Origin: Oegoconia quadripuncta | Lineage: Eukaryota; Arthropoda; Insecta; Lepidoptera; Autostichidae | Reading direction: 5' to 3' | NCBI GenBank assembly: GCA_949316235.1 | Contig: OX438757.1 | Location: forward strand, 16,927,505-16,991,504 | Length of the DNA: 64,000 nucleotides | Part shown: positions 11,271 to 22,855 of the stretch, one piece after another | Position numbering within the stretch: the stretch's first letter is position 1 | How the letters are laid out: each line of letters starts with the position of its first letter | Notes under the pieces: generated by a model | The model's database searches: none | What the model was told of the DNA's origin: nothing | The model's input: only the letters and a program-made list of their open reading frames with translations | Made by a program: the position numbers and the translations under genes

Positions 11271-11551
11271 TCTGCTGAACATAGGCATCCCCCATAGAAT
11301 TCCAGAGTGGCCGGTTGGAAGCGGCCTGCTTCTAGCGGTACTTCTACTACTACTATCTAAATTTTCTTTTAAGAAGCGAATTAAAGCACACCTGCTAGAA
11401 ATACAAAAAATGGATATTCCGAAAGCATTTGCAACATTTCGAATAGCTTAGCGGTAACTGCTCACAGACATCTTGATTCATTCGCGTTTTGGGTATTTAG
11501 TTAATAATATTATATAAATCTGTAAATATTCCAAGAACTAAATAAATAAAT

Positions 11552-11640
11552 AAACATTTATATATGTTATTCGTTATTGATTATCTACAGTATAAGCTTT
11601 GCGGGACTAGATAATTGATGTAGTGTTCAAAATATTTATT
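11552..11640 (+). mobile_element. SINE B tail fragment
   Basis: Body end with GCGGGACTAGATAATTG and AAATATTTATTTAT, probably the 3' part of the copy whose head is at 11178. It ends exactly where an element E copy begins. Confidence 0.55.
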
Positions 11641-11641
11641 T

Positions 11642-12013
11642 ATACCGGATGAGTTTTTTTACCGTAAGGAAAAAATCGGGCATATTAGGTAGGTAAGTGA
11701 AATAGAAGGTATGGCATAGGTAGTTTTTTTTTAAACCATCTACCCATGCGCCGGTCGGAGATTGAGATGCGACTGGCGGGATTCATAGGGTGCCTATCAT
11801 GCGAAAATTTGGAACTCATATACGCCAAGTTTTTTTTAATTATTTAATTTAATGGTGTAGAATAGGCTATAAATGCGACAGTCAAATGACACAAAGGTTT
11901 ATTCGATGATGGATTTGTTAAAAAAAATGTAACTACCTATGCCAATACCTTCAATTTCACTTACCTAATATGCCCTATTTTTTTCCTTATCGTAAAAAAA
12001 CTGATCCGGTATT
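11642..12013. mobile_element. Element E, full-length copy, clearest ends
   Basis: ATACCGGATGAGTTTTTTTA at the left and its inverse ACTGATCCGGTAT at the right; about 372 bp, with extended arms of about 80 bp. The flanks are AT-rich, so a TA target duplication is possible but not provable. Confidence 0.8.
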
Positions 12014-12019
12014 TAAACA

Positions 12020-12300
12020 CTAAATACTTTGGACATAATCAGATTGTTCGCATGCCAGGCTATTTCACGATTAATAATGAAATATAAAAACCTTTTTGTA
12101 ATATAAAAACCTTTTGTAAAATCAAAACCTGATTTTAAAAGAGCAACCCTTCGGGTTTCTTGCTTGTTCTTCTCAGGGGAAAATTGCATTTTGAACAAGC
12201 AGTAGCTTAAAAAATGTAAAATTGACTATTTCAAGTGTACTCTGTGTACCTACAAAATAAAGCATTTTTGACTTTTGACTTTGACTTTGAATTTGAGTTT
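12020..12300 (+). repeat. LINE 3' tail ending in a TGACTTT microsatellite
   Basis: Contains AAAAGAGCAACCCTTCGGG, GAACAAGCAGTAGCTTA and AAAATAAAGCATTTTTGAC, followed by TTTGACTTTGACTTT repeats. The same tail recurs at 14130-14275, 52680-52990, 54230-54560 and 62870-63045. Confidence 0.75.
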
Positions 12301-12309
12301 AACTTTAAG

Positions 12310-12735
12310 TATCGGCTGAGAGCTGACGCTATAATAAAAACGGCCGGAGATTCATATGCTATTCGTAGGGTTCCTATCAAGCAAATTGATTTGGAACTCG
12401 TATTTTCGCCAAGTTTTTTGATTTATTTAATTTCATAATAATTTTGTTACCTATTTATTAGGCTTTTGTCGCTTTTCCTATCACTTTAGCCTCTAACAAT
12501 TTATCCCCTCAGAATATCTTTTGCCAAATAAGTAAATTAAATAGTGAATGTAGGTGTATACGTGGTCGTTGTATTTAATGTTGTAATTATGTGGAATGGA
12601 CTCCAAACGCGACCGTCAAATGACAACGCTTTACAATGGTTTATGGTTTTGAAAAAAAAAAAACTACCTGTGCCAATATTGCAAATAACTACTATTTCAC
12701 TTGCCTTACGGTAAAAAACTTATTCGGTATATTAC
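12310..12735. mobile_element. Element E, broken copy
   Basis: Interior GGGTTCCTATCAAGC and right end TTACGGTAAAAAACTTATTC are present, while the left terminal repeat is replaced by sequence with an inverted twin near 13917-13962. Confidence 0.6.
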
Positions 12736-12796
12736 AATTATATACTTACAATAGATACATTTCGAAATAAATTATGCTCGTACTTATATAATAATT

Positions 12797-13230
12797 GGGT
12801 ATTTACCTATGACATTGGAGTGTTTTTTCTTCGTTAATCATTGTACCAATTCCTGCGATTTTCAAAGCTATATCTAAATTTGATTTTTATTTGGAAAATG
12901 GAATATTATTTCAAGGTGAAAACTTGTGAAAACAAGAAATATTTTTTAATTTCTGGGCTAAATCACACAATAAAAAAATTTGAACATAGCTCTTTTCATG
13001 TGCTTCCCATAATTATTTCTTAGATTCGCTGAAACTTTTATAAAGCGGTTACTTTTAAAAATTAACGCTGCCCATACTTAACTTAATGTTATCCGATAAT
13101 ACACACAAAGTTTAGCTAAATTTGGATGTGCCGTTCCCAAAAAAAAAAAATCAAAAGTGTTTGTATGGAGAAAACGGTCTTAATGAAATTCTTCATACAA
13201 AACGCCAATTTCATAGGTAAGGACCTAATA
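12797..13230. mobile_element. Element H (about 430 bp), copy 1
   Basis: Terminal repeats GGGTATTTACCTATGACATTGG at the left (about 20 bp matched) and the inverse CCAATTTCATAGGTAAGGACC at the right. Nearly collinear with 58930-59350 throughout, including TCAAAGCTATATC and GCGGTTACTTTTAAAAATTA. TA on each side is consistent with a Tc1/mariner-type target, by inference. Confidence 0.8.
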
Positions 13231-13982
13231 TGATGGTTTATCTGGATGATATTAATCGCATGTTTTATCGGGGGTTTTTTAAACTTTCAATTAATAGTTA
13301 ATTGTTAGTAGACCATCATAGGCGATTGCAACTCAATCGAAAGTAACTAATAAATCTTCAACTGATAAATGCAAGCGAATGTTTTAATTACGCACTCATG
13401 GCCCGCAGACGGCTGCGCAGACGCACGTCACTAGAGCTACATGTTGCATCAGCCAATACGTGTAATTACCGCACCTCTCACTATGTGAACTGTTGAGTGT
13501 CTTTGAGCTCGCAATCATAGATTTTTTATAGGTTGGCATTTTAGGCCAAGCTTCAAAGTATAGCATTAACACCTGTTTACACATCATGGATGAGTGGAAC
13601 GCAACGAAACGTGAAGTGAATCGCACGCGCATTGGAACGCACCTATTGCTATTTTTTTAATTTTGAGCTGTCAAAAATTAGCTCTCTTGCATCATCCACC
13701 CAAGGAGCACTAACGTAGCGTATATTTCTTTTGTCTGCATATCAATCAATGTAAATGTATAATTTCTCGAAAAATAAACCAAATTATAAGAAGAGAAAAC
13801 AAGTTTTTTTCCAAGACAACACCTAAAATGGTTCCTTAAATAAGTTCCATATTGCATACAAGTGTGTGTTAAATTCTGCAGGATCAGCTTACACTGAATG
13901 AAAGTACGTTTCTATTATAGCGTCAGCTCTCAGCTGATACTTAAACTCAAATTCAAAGTATTTAGTGTATGTCACAGTAGTT

Positions 13983-14130
13983 CATATACCGGATCAGTTT
14001 TTTTACGGTATGGAAAAAAAATTGGGCATATTAGGTAAGTGAAATAGAAGGTATTGGCATAGGTAGTTACATTTTTTTTAACAAATCCATCATCGAATAA
14101 TCCTTTGTGTCATATGACGGTCGCGTTTGT
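13983..14130. mobile_element. Element E left half
   Basis: ATACCGGATCAGTTTTTTTA through ATATGACGGTCGCGTTTG, then cut by a LINE tail. Confidence 0.7.
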
Positions 14131-14275
14131 AGCCTATTCTTCTCAGGAAAATTGCATTTTGAACAAGCAGTAGCTTAATAAATGTAAAATTGACTATTTG
14201 AAGTGTACACTGTGTACCTACAAGATAAAGCATTTTTGACTTTGACTGACTTTGACTTTGCCCACATAATTACAT
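14130..14275 (+). repeat. LINE 3' tail copy
   Basis: Same tail as at 12020-12300 with GAACAAGCAGTAGCTTA and a terminal GACTTTGACTTTG run; it is fused to a broken element E copy. Confidence 0.7.
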
Positions 14276-14498
14276 CATTAAATGAAATAAATAAAATAAA
14301 AAAAATAATAATACCGGATATATAAATACGAGAAAATGTTTGAGGATGTTCTTCTGTATGCCCAATCAATATTGTCTACTGCGAATTTGGGTCAACTCGA
14401 ATAGATCCCTCATGGGATTAGTCCGCCTTTGTATACTATTTTGATTTAATGTATTATGTGTGTTACTTTGTACAATAAAGCGTTGTCACCTTCGTAAT

Positions 14499-14740
14499 TT
14501 AGCTGCGAAGGGAGCAAATAAAAAATAGGGAGGTCGTGGGTTCAGGCCTAGGCGAGCGGAGGCTGGTAGGGCTGCGGCTGTCGTCTACCAGGTCCACTAG
14601 CTCCTCAGATCGCACGGTACTTTGAGAAATTTGGTGTTGCAAGGTCTGGATTACGCTTCTTTTCTTTTCGAGTTTTGTGACTCCTAAGGGGGTTTCCAGT
14701 ATGGGATTTACGCCCTTCATGACATAACTGTATGTCATGA
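14499..14740 (-). other. Unclassified GC-richer block with open frame
   Basis: 79 open codons on the minus strand with a Ser/Pro/Arg-rich end and 'KKRSVIQTLQHQISQSTV'. It could be a retrotransposon ORF1 scrap or chance; no domain is visible. Confidence 0.2.
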
Positions 14741-14964
14741 GATTTGATTATAAAAACAAAATGAAAACCCTCGAAAGACAAATATCACCGAAATACATAT
14801 AAGAAAGTGCTAAAAGATAAATATCTTCTACACTACTAACCGATTTTCATCAAACATGACTCCATGGCCAAGAAATTGTCCACTACATATGACAAATTTA
14901 GAAAAACCCCTAAAAACTCTATCATGCAGATACACCAAACAACTGCGTAATGTATGTGCTTTTT

Positions 14965-15265
14965 TTATGCACAACGGGTTAGCACTGGACCTCAATCACA
15001 TCTGATGTTAAGTGAAGATGGGGCCGAAGGTGGTAGCGCGTACTAACCCGGAAACCCCATCTTATTTGGGGGACTGGCTATCTTTTATCTGGCAACCGGA
15101 ACACAACAATACTATTAACACATTGTTTGGCCGCAGATTTAGATAAGATGGTGGTAGCTAGCCAGGCGGACATATGAAATGCCCTAGCTCGAACCAAACC
15201 GAGTACTAAATATGTACCCCGCTGGGGACCAAACCCGCGATCTCCGAATCGTAAACCCTATGTTG
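14965..15265 (-). mobile_element. SINE D, minus strand
   Basis: T run and TGCACAACGGGTTAGCACTG at the left, tRNA-like part ending at CCCTATGTTGTTG; the outermost head is missing. Confidence 0.85.
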
Positions 15266-15269
15266 TTGT

Positions 15270-16690
15270 TGCTAATAACTTGTTCTCTCCTTTAGTCTTT
15301 AATATAAAGAAATACATCCGGACAAAGATTGGACACTGACATAATGCCGTCAAACACAACACCATTCGTTTATCGTCGGGAGTTAAAAAGTTAAAAATCC
15401 AACATGGCGCCCGCAAAACACAAAATATGCTGTCGGAACTTTCGGTTTCTGTATACATATACGCCTATATTTGAATAGGTAGGTACCTCATGACACATAA
15501 TGTGGACCTAGAACCCTAGTGAATTGTTTTCTTCGTATTCGAAGATATTTTTGGATTCATGAATCACTAAAGGTACCTATTTTGCTGGGTACTGGGTACC
15601 TACCTACCGATTTAGATTTTCAAACATACACAGCTGAAGAGCATTTTTAATTTATGCTCCCAAGAATAGTTCGACTCACCTAGAATAAGTATTGGTATCT
15701 GTATCAGTATAGGCTAACTACATATATGTCATTCAAATGTTAATTGTTTTGTTATCCGTCTTTAGCCATCAAAGCCATAGATTGTGACTCGATAAATGGT
15801 AAAACCGACACAGTCTATGTATATTATACGAGTATTACAGTAGTAGTACTACTACCTATGTGCATAAGGAAGGAACTGATCCTCAAGACACAGGTTTGAC
15901 CTAGTTTGAAGATCAGAGTCCAAGCATTAGAATTTTTAAGTACATTAGTAATTAGACTGGTCAAAGAATAAGCCTTGCTATAACGGCGAGGCACGCGGCC
16001 AGCCTTTTGGGTACCATTCCACCAACCAAAGACTTGGAGCTAGAATAAACTTGGGCAACTCCAGCGTTCTAATTTAAGTTTATGAAATTAAAAAAAATAA
16101 AAATTGAAAATGTTTATTCATTTCAAGACCTTACTTTTAAATGCACGTGGTTGAGACTACCTAGTAAGTATTAGAATACTTGTGTCAGGGAGTCTCGCTC
16201 CTCCATAACAACATATTGTTGAATAAACTTAAGAATAAGTAGGTGTGGTAAGTAAAGGTGACATTATTTTTCAGGGGTTTTGTAAATATTTTTTTGTTAT
16301 CATAAAATGTATCCTATGATACTCTGGGGATCAAGACGAATCGAACAACACTGCACTTCAAAACTGGTCAAGTCATGGCTACAGGAAGTAACATAGAACT
16401 CTACATACATAAACTTCAAAAACATTATTCTCATTCAGCAGTCGGGTAAAGAAATCCAATGTTGGAGGGAAAGAACCCCGATACCAATTTTAAAAACAAA
16501 TTTTCTTATCAACGAAGGCGGCATATGCATTCTGAGTAAGAAGTAGTGTGTATGTTTGTAGGTATGTCTGTTATTTCCTCGAAAACGGCTGGATCGATTT
16601 ATTAAGATTGATTCTGTTTGAAAGTTCTTCTGTATTGCAAGGGCAATGAAACTACACTCCATTTGTTATAAGCTTTGTATATTAATGTGT
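15270..16690. other. Intergenic or intronic DNA, nothing recognised
   Basis: AT-rich sequence with short open frames only. A weak relative of repeat G around 15340-15460 (ACATCCGGACAAAGATTGG on the plus strand) is the only repeat signal. Confidence 0.4.
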
Positions 16691-16694
16691 AATA

Positions 16695-16915
16695 CGACGA
16701 TTAGTGTAATGGATAGTGCCTCTGTCCGCGAAACCAACGGTTGCGGGTTCGAATCCCGCGAGGGGTAAATGTTTGTGTAATGAATACGAACATTTATTCT
16801 CGAGTCATGGATGATTTATCTATGTTTATCCATTATCTAGTATCCAGAGTAGGTACAAGCTTTGGGACTAGATGATTGGAGTAAGTGTCCGAAACATTTA
16901 TTATTATATTATTAT
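16695..16915 (+). mobile_element. SINE B, full copy
   Basis: Head CGACGATTAGTGTAATGGAT, B box GGTTGCGGGTTCGAATCCCG, body ending AAGTGTCCGAAACATTTATT. Confidence 0.85.
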
Positions 16916-17503
16916 TTACCTATATATTTGTCAATTTTGTAAGTGTTCATCCTCTGTCAAAATTTCCTGATAAAATCCGGACATGTCAGGATAATTCCTC
17001 TCGTTCGGTGGCACAATCTGATCGAACTTCCGAACATTTCAAGCACTTTTTATCAGCCCACAATAAACGATGGGTGTTATGTTTGACTGCCTAGTGGGTG
17101 TGTGTGTATATATCCAGCTTTATCCAGATGTATCTCAATAATGCGTTGCATCAATCATCAAAACATCAATCATTAATCTGTATCGATTGACAATCCAAAG
17201 GGAATGGTTAAATTCTATTCTTAGAGTATGACACAGAAAATAGCTTGGTTCATCGCACTGAGTCTTGACCTTCGATAGGTATTAAACTGTATTGAGATCA
17301 ACAAAAAATGCTCCATAACGGCTTTCGCTGTTGGGTTTTCACATTTTTTTAAATTTGCGGTTAGGTTGTTTTACTTTCAACTTTATTCAATTTGTAAAGT
17401 TGTCTCCATCGGGTACCCCCGTCATGGGGAAACTACGTGTGAAATGTTTTTTTTTTTTGCTTTGTCTGTTTGTTTGACGTTAATATGCCGTATCCTTTAT
17501 ATA

Positions 17504-17552
17504 GAGCGTCGGTGGCTCAGTGGATAAGACGCGGCCTCCTAAAAATTCGGAC
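17504..17552 (+). mobile_element. SINE C head fragment
   Basis: AGAGCGTCGGTGGCTCAGTG and GATAAGACGCGGCCTCC, then unrelated sequence until the full copy at 17644. Confidence 0.65.
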
Positions 17553-17643
17553 GTATGTGATGGTGCAATACACAAAGCGGAATTCTGGTATTTCGACAAT
17601 GTCAAAAAACTGTGCTGACATAGTGTCGAAAATTGCCCATAAG

Positions 17644-17960
17644 AGCGTCGGTGGTTCAGCGGTTAAAACGCGGTCTCCCATTTTGGGAGGTCCAGATTCG
17701 ATTCCCAGGCAGGCCATGTGCCAATGAGTTTTTAAATTTAATTTAATTACTTATGTGCATTTATCCGACTGCTCATAAACGGTGGAGGAAAACATCGTGA
17801 GGAAACCTGCATGCCTGAGAAAAATAAATTCAAAGGCTTATGAAGTCCCCAACTCGCATTGGGCCAGCGTGGTGGACTATGACCCATACTCCCTCATATA
17901 CGAGGGAAGGCCTGTATCCCTGCAGTAGGATGTTTACTGGCTGATGATGATGATGACATT
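17644..17960 (+). mobile_element. SINE C, full copy
   Basis: Best-preserved C copy: head, B box GATTCGATTCCCAGGCAGG, GTGAGGAAACCTGCATGCC, CCTCATATACGAGGGAAGG and the terminal GATGATGATGATG. Confidence 0.9.
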
Positions 17961-18037
17961 GCTTAGGTATAATGAAAAGTAGATGACAGAGACGGCGCCA
18001 TTGGTATAAGTGTCCAAAATATATATTGTCTACTGTT

Positions 18038-18370
18038 TTTTTCTTATCCACAACGGGTTAGCACTTAACCTCAATCACACCTGATGTTAAGTGAACATTA
18101 GGCCGAATGTGGTAGCGTGCTGACCCGGAAATCCCAACTTATTTGGAGGACTGGCTGTCTTATCTCTGACAACCTGAACACAACAATGCTATTAATATTG
18201 CTGTTTGGCGGCAGATTTAAATAAGATGGTGGTAGCTAGCCAGGTGGATATTTAATATGCCCTACCACCAACCAAACCGAGTACTAAATATGTACCCCGC
18301 CGGAGATCGAACCCGCGACCTCCGAAACGTAAACCCAATGTTGTTTACATTGAGCCACGGAGGCGGTTAA
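18038..18370 (-). mobile_element. SINE D, minus strand, full copy
   Basis: From CACAACGGGTTAGCACTTAA to GAGCCACGGAGGCGGTTAA. Confidence 0.9.
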
Positions 18371-18639
18371 CTGTTCTCGATAACCCATTTCAAAACTAGT
18401 TATGTCTGCTCTCTCTGCCTTTGCCCAGCGCATTCTTCATGCTGCATGCTGTTCAGAACTTATAATATGACAAATGGCTCTTCTCAGGTCATTTAACGAC
18501 GAGCATTGTATGTCGTGACGATTTCAAATGTTATTTTAATTAACCCCGAAAATCAATGGGCGTTATGTGTTGTACAGCGTTGTGTTTGTGTGTACCGCCT
18601 TTATCCGCATGTATCTAAGTAATCCTCATCAGCCGAAAT

Positions 18640-18960
18640 GCACTGCAGTACAAAACCCTCCTCCAAAAATTTCTACAACAATCGGTCCTGCGCTACCGTC
18701 CACCTCGTGGGGGGCCTTTTTTTTGCCTACCACTCGTCATGGGGGACGGCGAGACGGTTATGTGGGCCTCCCCTCCCTACCGGGTGGGATACCCACCAAA
18801 ACCCCGCGGCGACCTTCTCGGCAGTAAGAAGGACCTGGGAACGCATAAGCGGCTCCAGATCAGCGAGCGGTATGAGGCGCGACAGGGCCCGATGCGACAG
18901 GACCCCCCCCCCGGTCGCATGGGGGGCCTACCCACGCATCTCAGTAATGCGTGGACAAAA
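18640..18960 (-). repeat. GC-rich LINE-like 3' fragment
   Basis: Markedly GC-rich compared with its surroundings. The minus strand shares with 59570-59700 the series GTTTTGGTGGGTATCCC, GGTAGGGAGGGGAG, ATAACCGTCTCGCCGTCCCC and GAGTGGTA. The shared block and the A tail of the other copy suggest a LINE 3' untranslated region. Open frames on the plus strand here are by-products of the base composition. Confidence 0.55.
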
Positions 18961-19145
18961 TTGAATGGGGATTCTTTTATATTAAAAATTAAACTAGTTC
19001 AAGTCACCTCATAACTTAATTTAGAAGGTGGCTCTGGTTCCGCCGTTTGGGCAAGTGCCTAAGATGCTACCTGTATTATTATCTCGCTGGATGGTAATGC
19101 AATTTGAGCAAGGTTAGTGCTGGCTCTTGGGCTGCAAGAGACGTC

Positions 19146-19520
19146 GACAAGTGAAGCTATATATTGTACCGTCACTGAAATTCGAAATAAGAACGTGCGA
19201 TGAAATGTGGTTGGGAAGATCGTAGTTCCGACACAGTTGGTCGACACATTGCTTATGCGATAAAAAAACAGCGACAGAATATTTCTTTGACGGACTCTAT
19301 AAGAGACGTTTGTACCGATCGAGCAAGATGGGTTGGAGTTTAGCCTTCGATGTTAGGTGAACATTCGAAGGAATTATTTCGCACTGGCGTTCGTTAAAGA
19401 AGTATTCTGTCGCTGTATGGTTTATTGCACAAGCAATGTGTCGACCAACAGAGTATCGGAACTACGATCTTTCGAACTACAGTTCTTCGCACGTTCGTAT
19501 TTCGATGGTCATTTACAGAC
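19146..19520. mobile_element. Fold-back element, about 375 bp
   Basis: Long diverged arms (about 130 bp each): GAAGATCGTAGTTCCGACAC, GTTGGTCGACACATTGCTTA and CAGCGACAGAATATT at the left are answered inversely by CTGTCGCTGTATGG, AAGCAATGTGTCGACCAAC and GAACTACGATCTTTC at the right. No terminal duplication is clear. Confidence 0.7.
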
Positions 19521-20361
19521 TCTCATTACATATTAGCGGCGGATTTATAATATAGACGGTCGGATAACTGTCATAATATATACGTAGTTTGCTACAAGAA
19601 ATGAACCTGGTGGCGCTGGTATCGCCGGAAACAGTGCGATTAACAGAACTATTGTTATGTCTGCACATCGCAAATGGTCATTCATATTCCTACCAACCGT
19701 CAATGAAGAATCAAACCATTTAGTATCCAGAAGCGTGAGTGACTTCGATTATCAATTATCAGCGTCGCAGAAGGAACCGGTGAGTCGTTACTTGTTAAGC
19801 TTGTTGATCACGGAAGTTGGAATGGAGTTGTAGACTAGTCGAGATGAATCCCACTGATTGACTGCAGATGTGAGGGGAATACATTACGTTTACCCTTCAC
19901 TGGGTAGCAGCTCAGGTTCCATGGTCACTGATTAACGGTTACGAGTTGGCACCGTCTCCCACTCTCTATAGCAACGCTACGTTTTCCCGACATATATATA
20001 TACACCAATGATTCTGTCCATATATACACCAATTTTACATTAATTAGTATTGTAAGTTATTGGTCGAATATAATAATAAATTGAGCGAGTCTTGTGGTTA
20101 ACCTACAGCGAAAGAGGGTTAACGCGACCGCAAATAAATTAGTTGGTTATTTTTGGGACCATTGACTTTACGTGGTTTGGTTTCCATATAAAATTAATTA
20201 GACTTATGCGAATTAGCTACTTCAATAATAACGTTACAAACTGTTCCCAATACACATTTAGAAATTCACTCTCCAATATTTAATGAAATCCTATTTCGGG
20301 AGAACTTAATTACCTTGTTGTTTCGTCAAGTAAAAAGAACAGAACTAACCTGTTTCTTACT

Positions 20362-20667
20362 GTGGGCTTCGTACAAAGCGACTATGGGACCTTTTTGTCA
20401 CAGTACATTTATGAAAATCTAATATATGTAAAAAAAAATATAGCCTCATTTAGCAAAAACAGTGATAAACATGAAGTCGATACAAGAAATAAAGATAAAC
20501 TTGCAGGTCATGTAAGCAGACTCCGCAAAATTAGTAAACACGTATTATTTATTTTCCGTTTTTCCAATAAGGTTCCCATTGATGGACAACATCTTGATTT
20601 CAATAAATTTAAAGATTCTATAAAACAGAACCTTATTAAGAAAGCGTATTATAAATATTTGGAGTGA
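20362..20667 (+). pseudogene. LINE C-terminal fragment (101 open codons)
   Basis: Open stretch with 'IYENLIYVKKNIASFSKNSD', 'RNKDKLAGHVSRLRKIS' and 'NKVPIDG', the same kind of LINE C-terminus as at 10020-10210. There is no promoter or start of its own. It is joined directly to a minus-strand SINE C copy. Confidence 0.7.
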
Positions 20668-20669
20668 TA

Positions 20670-20915
20670 TATGTATATATCCTTGTATTTGAGGGAGTAT
20701 GGGCCATAGTGCACCACGCTAGCCCATGCGGGTTGGGGACTTCACATGCCTATGAATTTAAATTCTCAGGCATGCAGGTTTCCTCACGATGATTACCTTC
20801 ACCGTTTAAGAGCGCAATCGGATAAATGCACATAAATAATTAAATTAAATTTGAAAACTCTTTGGTACATGGCCTGCCTCTTGCGTCTGTAAACGCTAAG
20901 TCACTGACGCCAAAT
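20670..20915 (-). mobile_element. SINE C, minus strand
   Basis: From GAGGGAGTATGGGCC to the head near GTCACTGACGCC; the B box part is damaged. Confidence 0.8.
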
Positions 20916-21499
20916 ATACACACTTATGATAAATACCTATAATCGTAGCGAAGAAAAAAATAGCTTCCTGTTCCAAACCTTCAGCTATCAGCATACGTAT
21001 CTACCTACTTACATAAAAACTAAAATATTAACGGAACCCTAGCTATAAGGTCAACACTTAGCTGATTTTGTCCAATCATCACCCACAAGCTGTAGTCGGC
21101 GCGCGCAGACGATGACGCAAAGCCCTTGCAACGCGAAAAACGCGACCAAAAAAAAAACTAATTTCTCAAAATCATCGCTAACAGTTCACTTTTTTGATCA
21201 ATAACCGGTTGATGTCAAAAAGGCTTAACCTGATTTACGGTTAAATAGTCAATTACCATTCGATTCTCGACTTACTGCTGTTGTATTTGAGTTATTGTGA
21301 TTGGTTGTGAATGGTGGTGTGCCATGTTTCACATCAATTTGTATCTGACAGCGCGGTATGTGCGGAATTGGAGTGTTATGAAGTCATAGCCTTGAGGAGA
21401 TCCAATCGGGTTCTTTGGACGACCGTCATCACGAGAAATGTTTATTTCTTAAACCCGACGAAAAACGACGGATATTGTATTTGACGGTGTTGTAGATAG

Positions 21500-21722
21500 A
21501 TAGATATTTCGGACACTTACACCAATCATCTAGTCCCAAACTAAGCAAAGCTTGTGTAATGGATACTAGATAACGAATAAACATACATAAATATTTATAT
21601 AAACATCCATGACTCAGGAATAAATGTTCATATTCATCACACAAACATTTACCCGTCGCGGGTTTCGAACCCGCAACCGTTGGTTTCGCTGACAGGGTCA
21701 CTATCCACTACACCAATCGGTT
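21500..21722 (-). mobile_element. SINE B, minus strand, inserted in repeat G
   Basis: Complete reverse copy from the ATATTTCGGACACTTACACC end to the head at 21722. Repeat G sequence is split on both sides (to 21500 and from 21723). Confidence 0.85.
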
Positions 21723-22015
21723 GTGTGTATCCAGTCTTTATCCTTACGTATCTTAATGCGTGGTTCGATTTGAGTGCGGTTTTGACTAAATGAGACGGAT
21801 TCCATCATGTTTAATGAAAAACGGTTAAGCCGTTTCGATGATATTTAGTTTTTAACACAGTTCGTTTGGTTTCTTTGGATGATATAATGGCCTATTTTCT
21901 AAATTTTCAATCTATAAAATCATATTTTTAATCAATATCAATCATATAGATTTAAATGCATTATAGTTTTCTAATTTTTAATGACGAATGCGATTAGTGT
22001 AGATACCTACTTCTA

Positions 22016-22270
22016 CTGGCACTCAAAAATTATAAATCAAATCAAATCAAAATATTTTAGGACAAAATTATCACTTGAAAACGTCACTATTAATATTACA
22101 TTTAAATTTACTGCTCATTCACAAAGCTGACTCCATAGAAGAACGAGCAAGAAACTCTAGGGTTGCTCTTTTAAACAGATTATGGGTTACCTACAATTTG
22201 TGATTTGATAATTATATGAATAATAAGACAGCTATGTCCATGCTTGCTTATCATTCAAATAGTCAGTGAT
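22016..22270 (-). repeat. LINE 3' tail, minus strand
   Basis: Minus-strand relative of the tail at 10180-10420: it includes AAAGAGCAACCCTAGAGTTT and the ATGGACATAGCTGTCTTA stretch, starting at an ATCAAATCAAAT microsatellite. Confidence 0.7.
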
Positions 22271-22335
22271 TTTATATCGTATTAATCATATTTTGTAACC
22301 ATCCATATTTGTATTCAACACACAAAAATTTACAA

Positions 22336-22412
22336 ATAACGGGATTCGAACCCGCAACCGTTGGTTTCGCTGTCAGGGTCACCATCCACTACCTACATCA
22401 ATCGGTCGCCAA
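22336..22412 (-). mobile_element. SINE B head fragment, minus strand
   Basis: GGGATTCGAACCCGCAACCG and CCACTACCTACATCAATCGG, the tRNA-like head with a short insertion. Confidence 0.7.
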
Positions 22413-22579
22413 CTATATCACATAATAACCAGAAGGTTCAGATTTAACTGAACAGTTTTGAAATAAAAACTATTAAATATCTTCAGAGGGCTTATTCCGT
22501 CCAGTGACGCCCGCATTGGATAAATTAGATTTCTTTGGCGATATAATTTACATAGAATAAATTTGGCGAAATAATAATT

Positions 22580-22855
22580 GACGACCTGTTTGGTGTAGTG
22601 CTTAGAAACCCTGACTGCTATACCACAAGTTGCGGGTTCGAATCCCGCTAGGGGCATATGTTTGTATGATGAATATAGGCATGTGTTCCCGAGTTATGGA
22701 TTTTTTTCATTTATATATTTATTTATTTACAAAGAAAAATGTATTTGTGTAGTATATCAACCATCTGGTATCCACAACACAAGCCTATAGTTGCTTAATG
22801 TGGAACTAGAAGGCGTTGTGTGTATGTCCAAGGATATTTATTTATTTTTACATAG
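22580..22855 (+). mobile_element. SINE A, full copy
   Basis: GACGACCTGTTTGGTGTAG head, B box GGTTCGAATCCCGCT, and body to GGATATTTATTTATTTTTA. Confidence 0.85.

Noticed and set aside
12841..13023. Open frame that also occurs at 58896-59135
   Set aside because: Similarity is due to element H being a repeat. The frame differs in length between copies and shows no protein features.
13385..13720. CpG-richer stretch considered as a gene start
   Set aside because: The 78-codon minus-strand frame has no recognisable domain, and no donor with a matching downstream exon was seen.
18567..19014. Three overlapping open frames of 86-108 codons
   Set aside because: Several frames are open at once because the block is GC-rich, and it matches a LINE-like 3' fragment rather than a gene.
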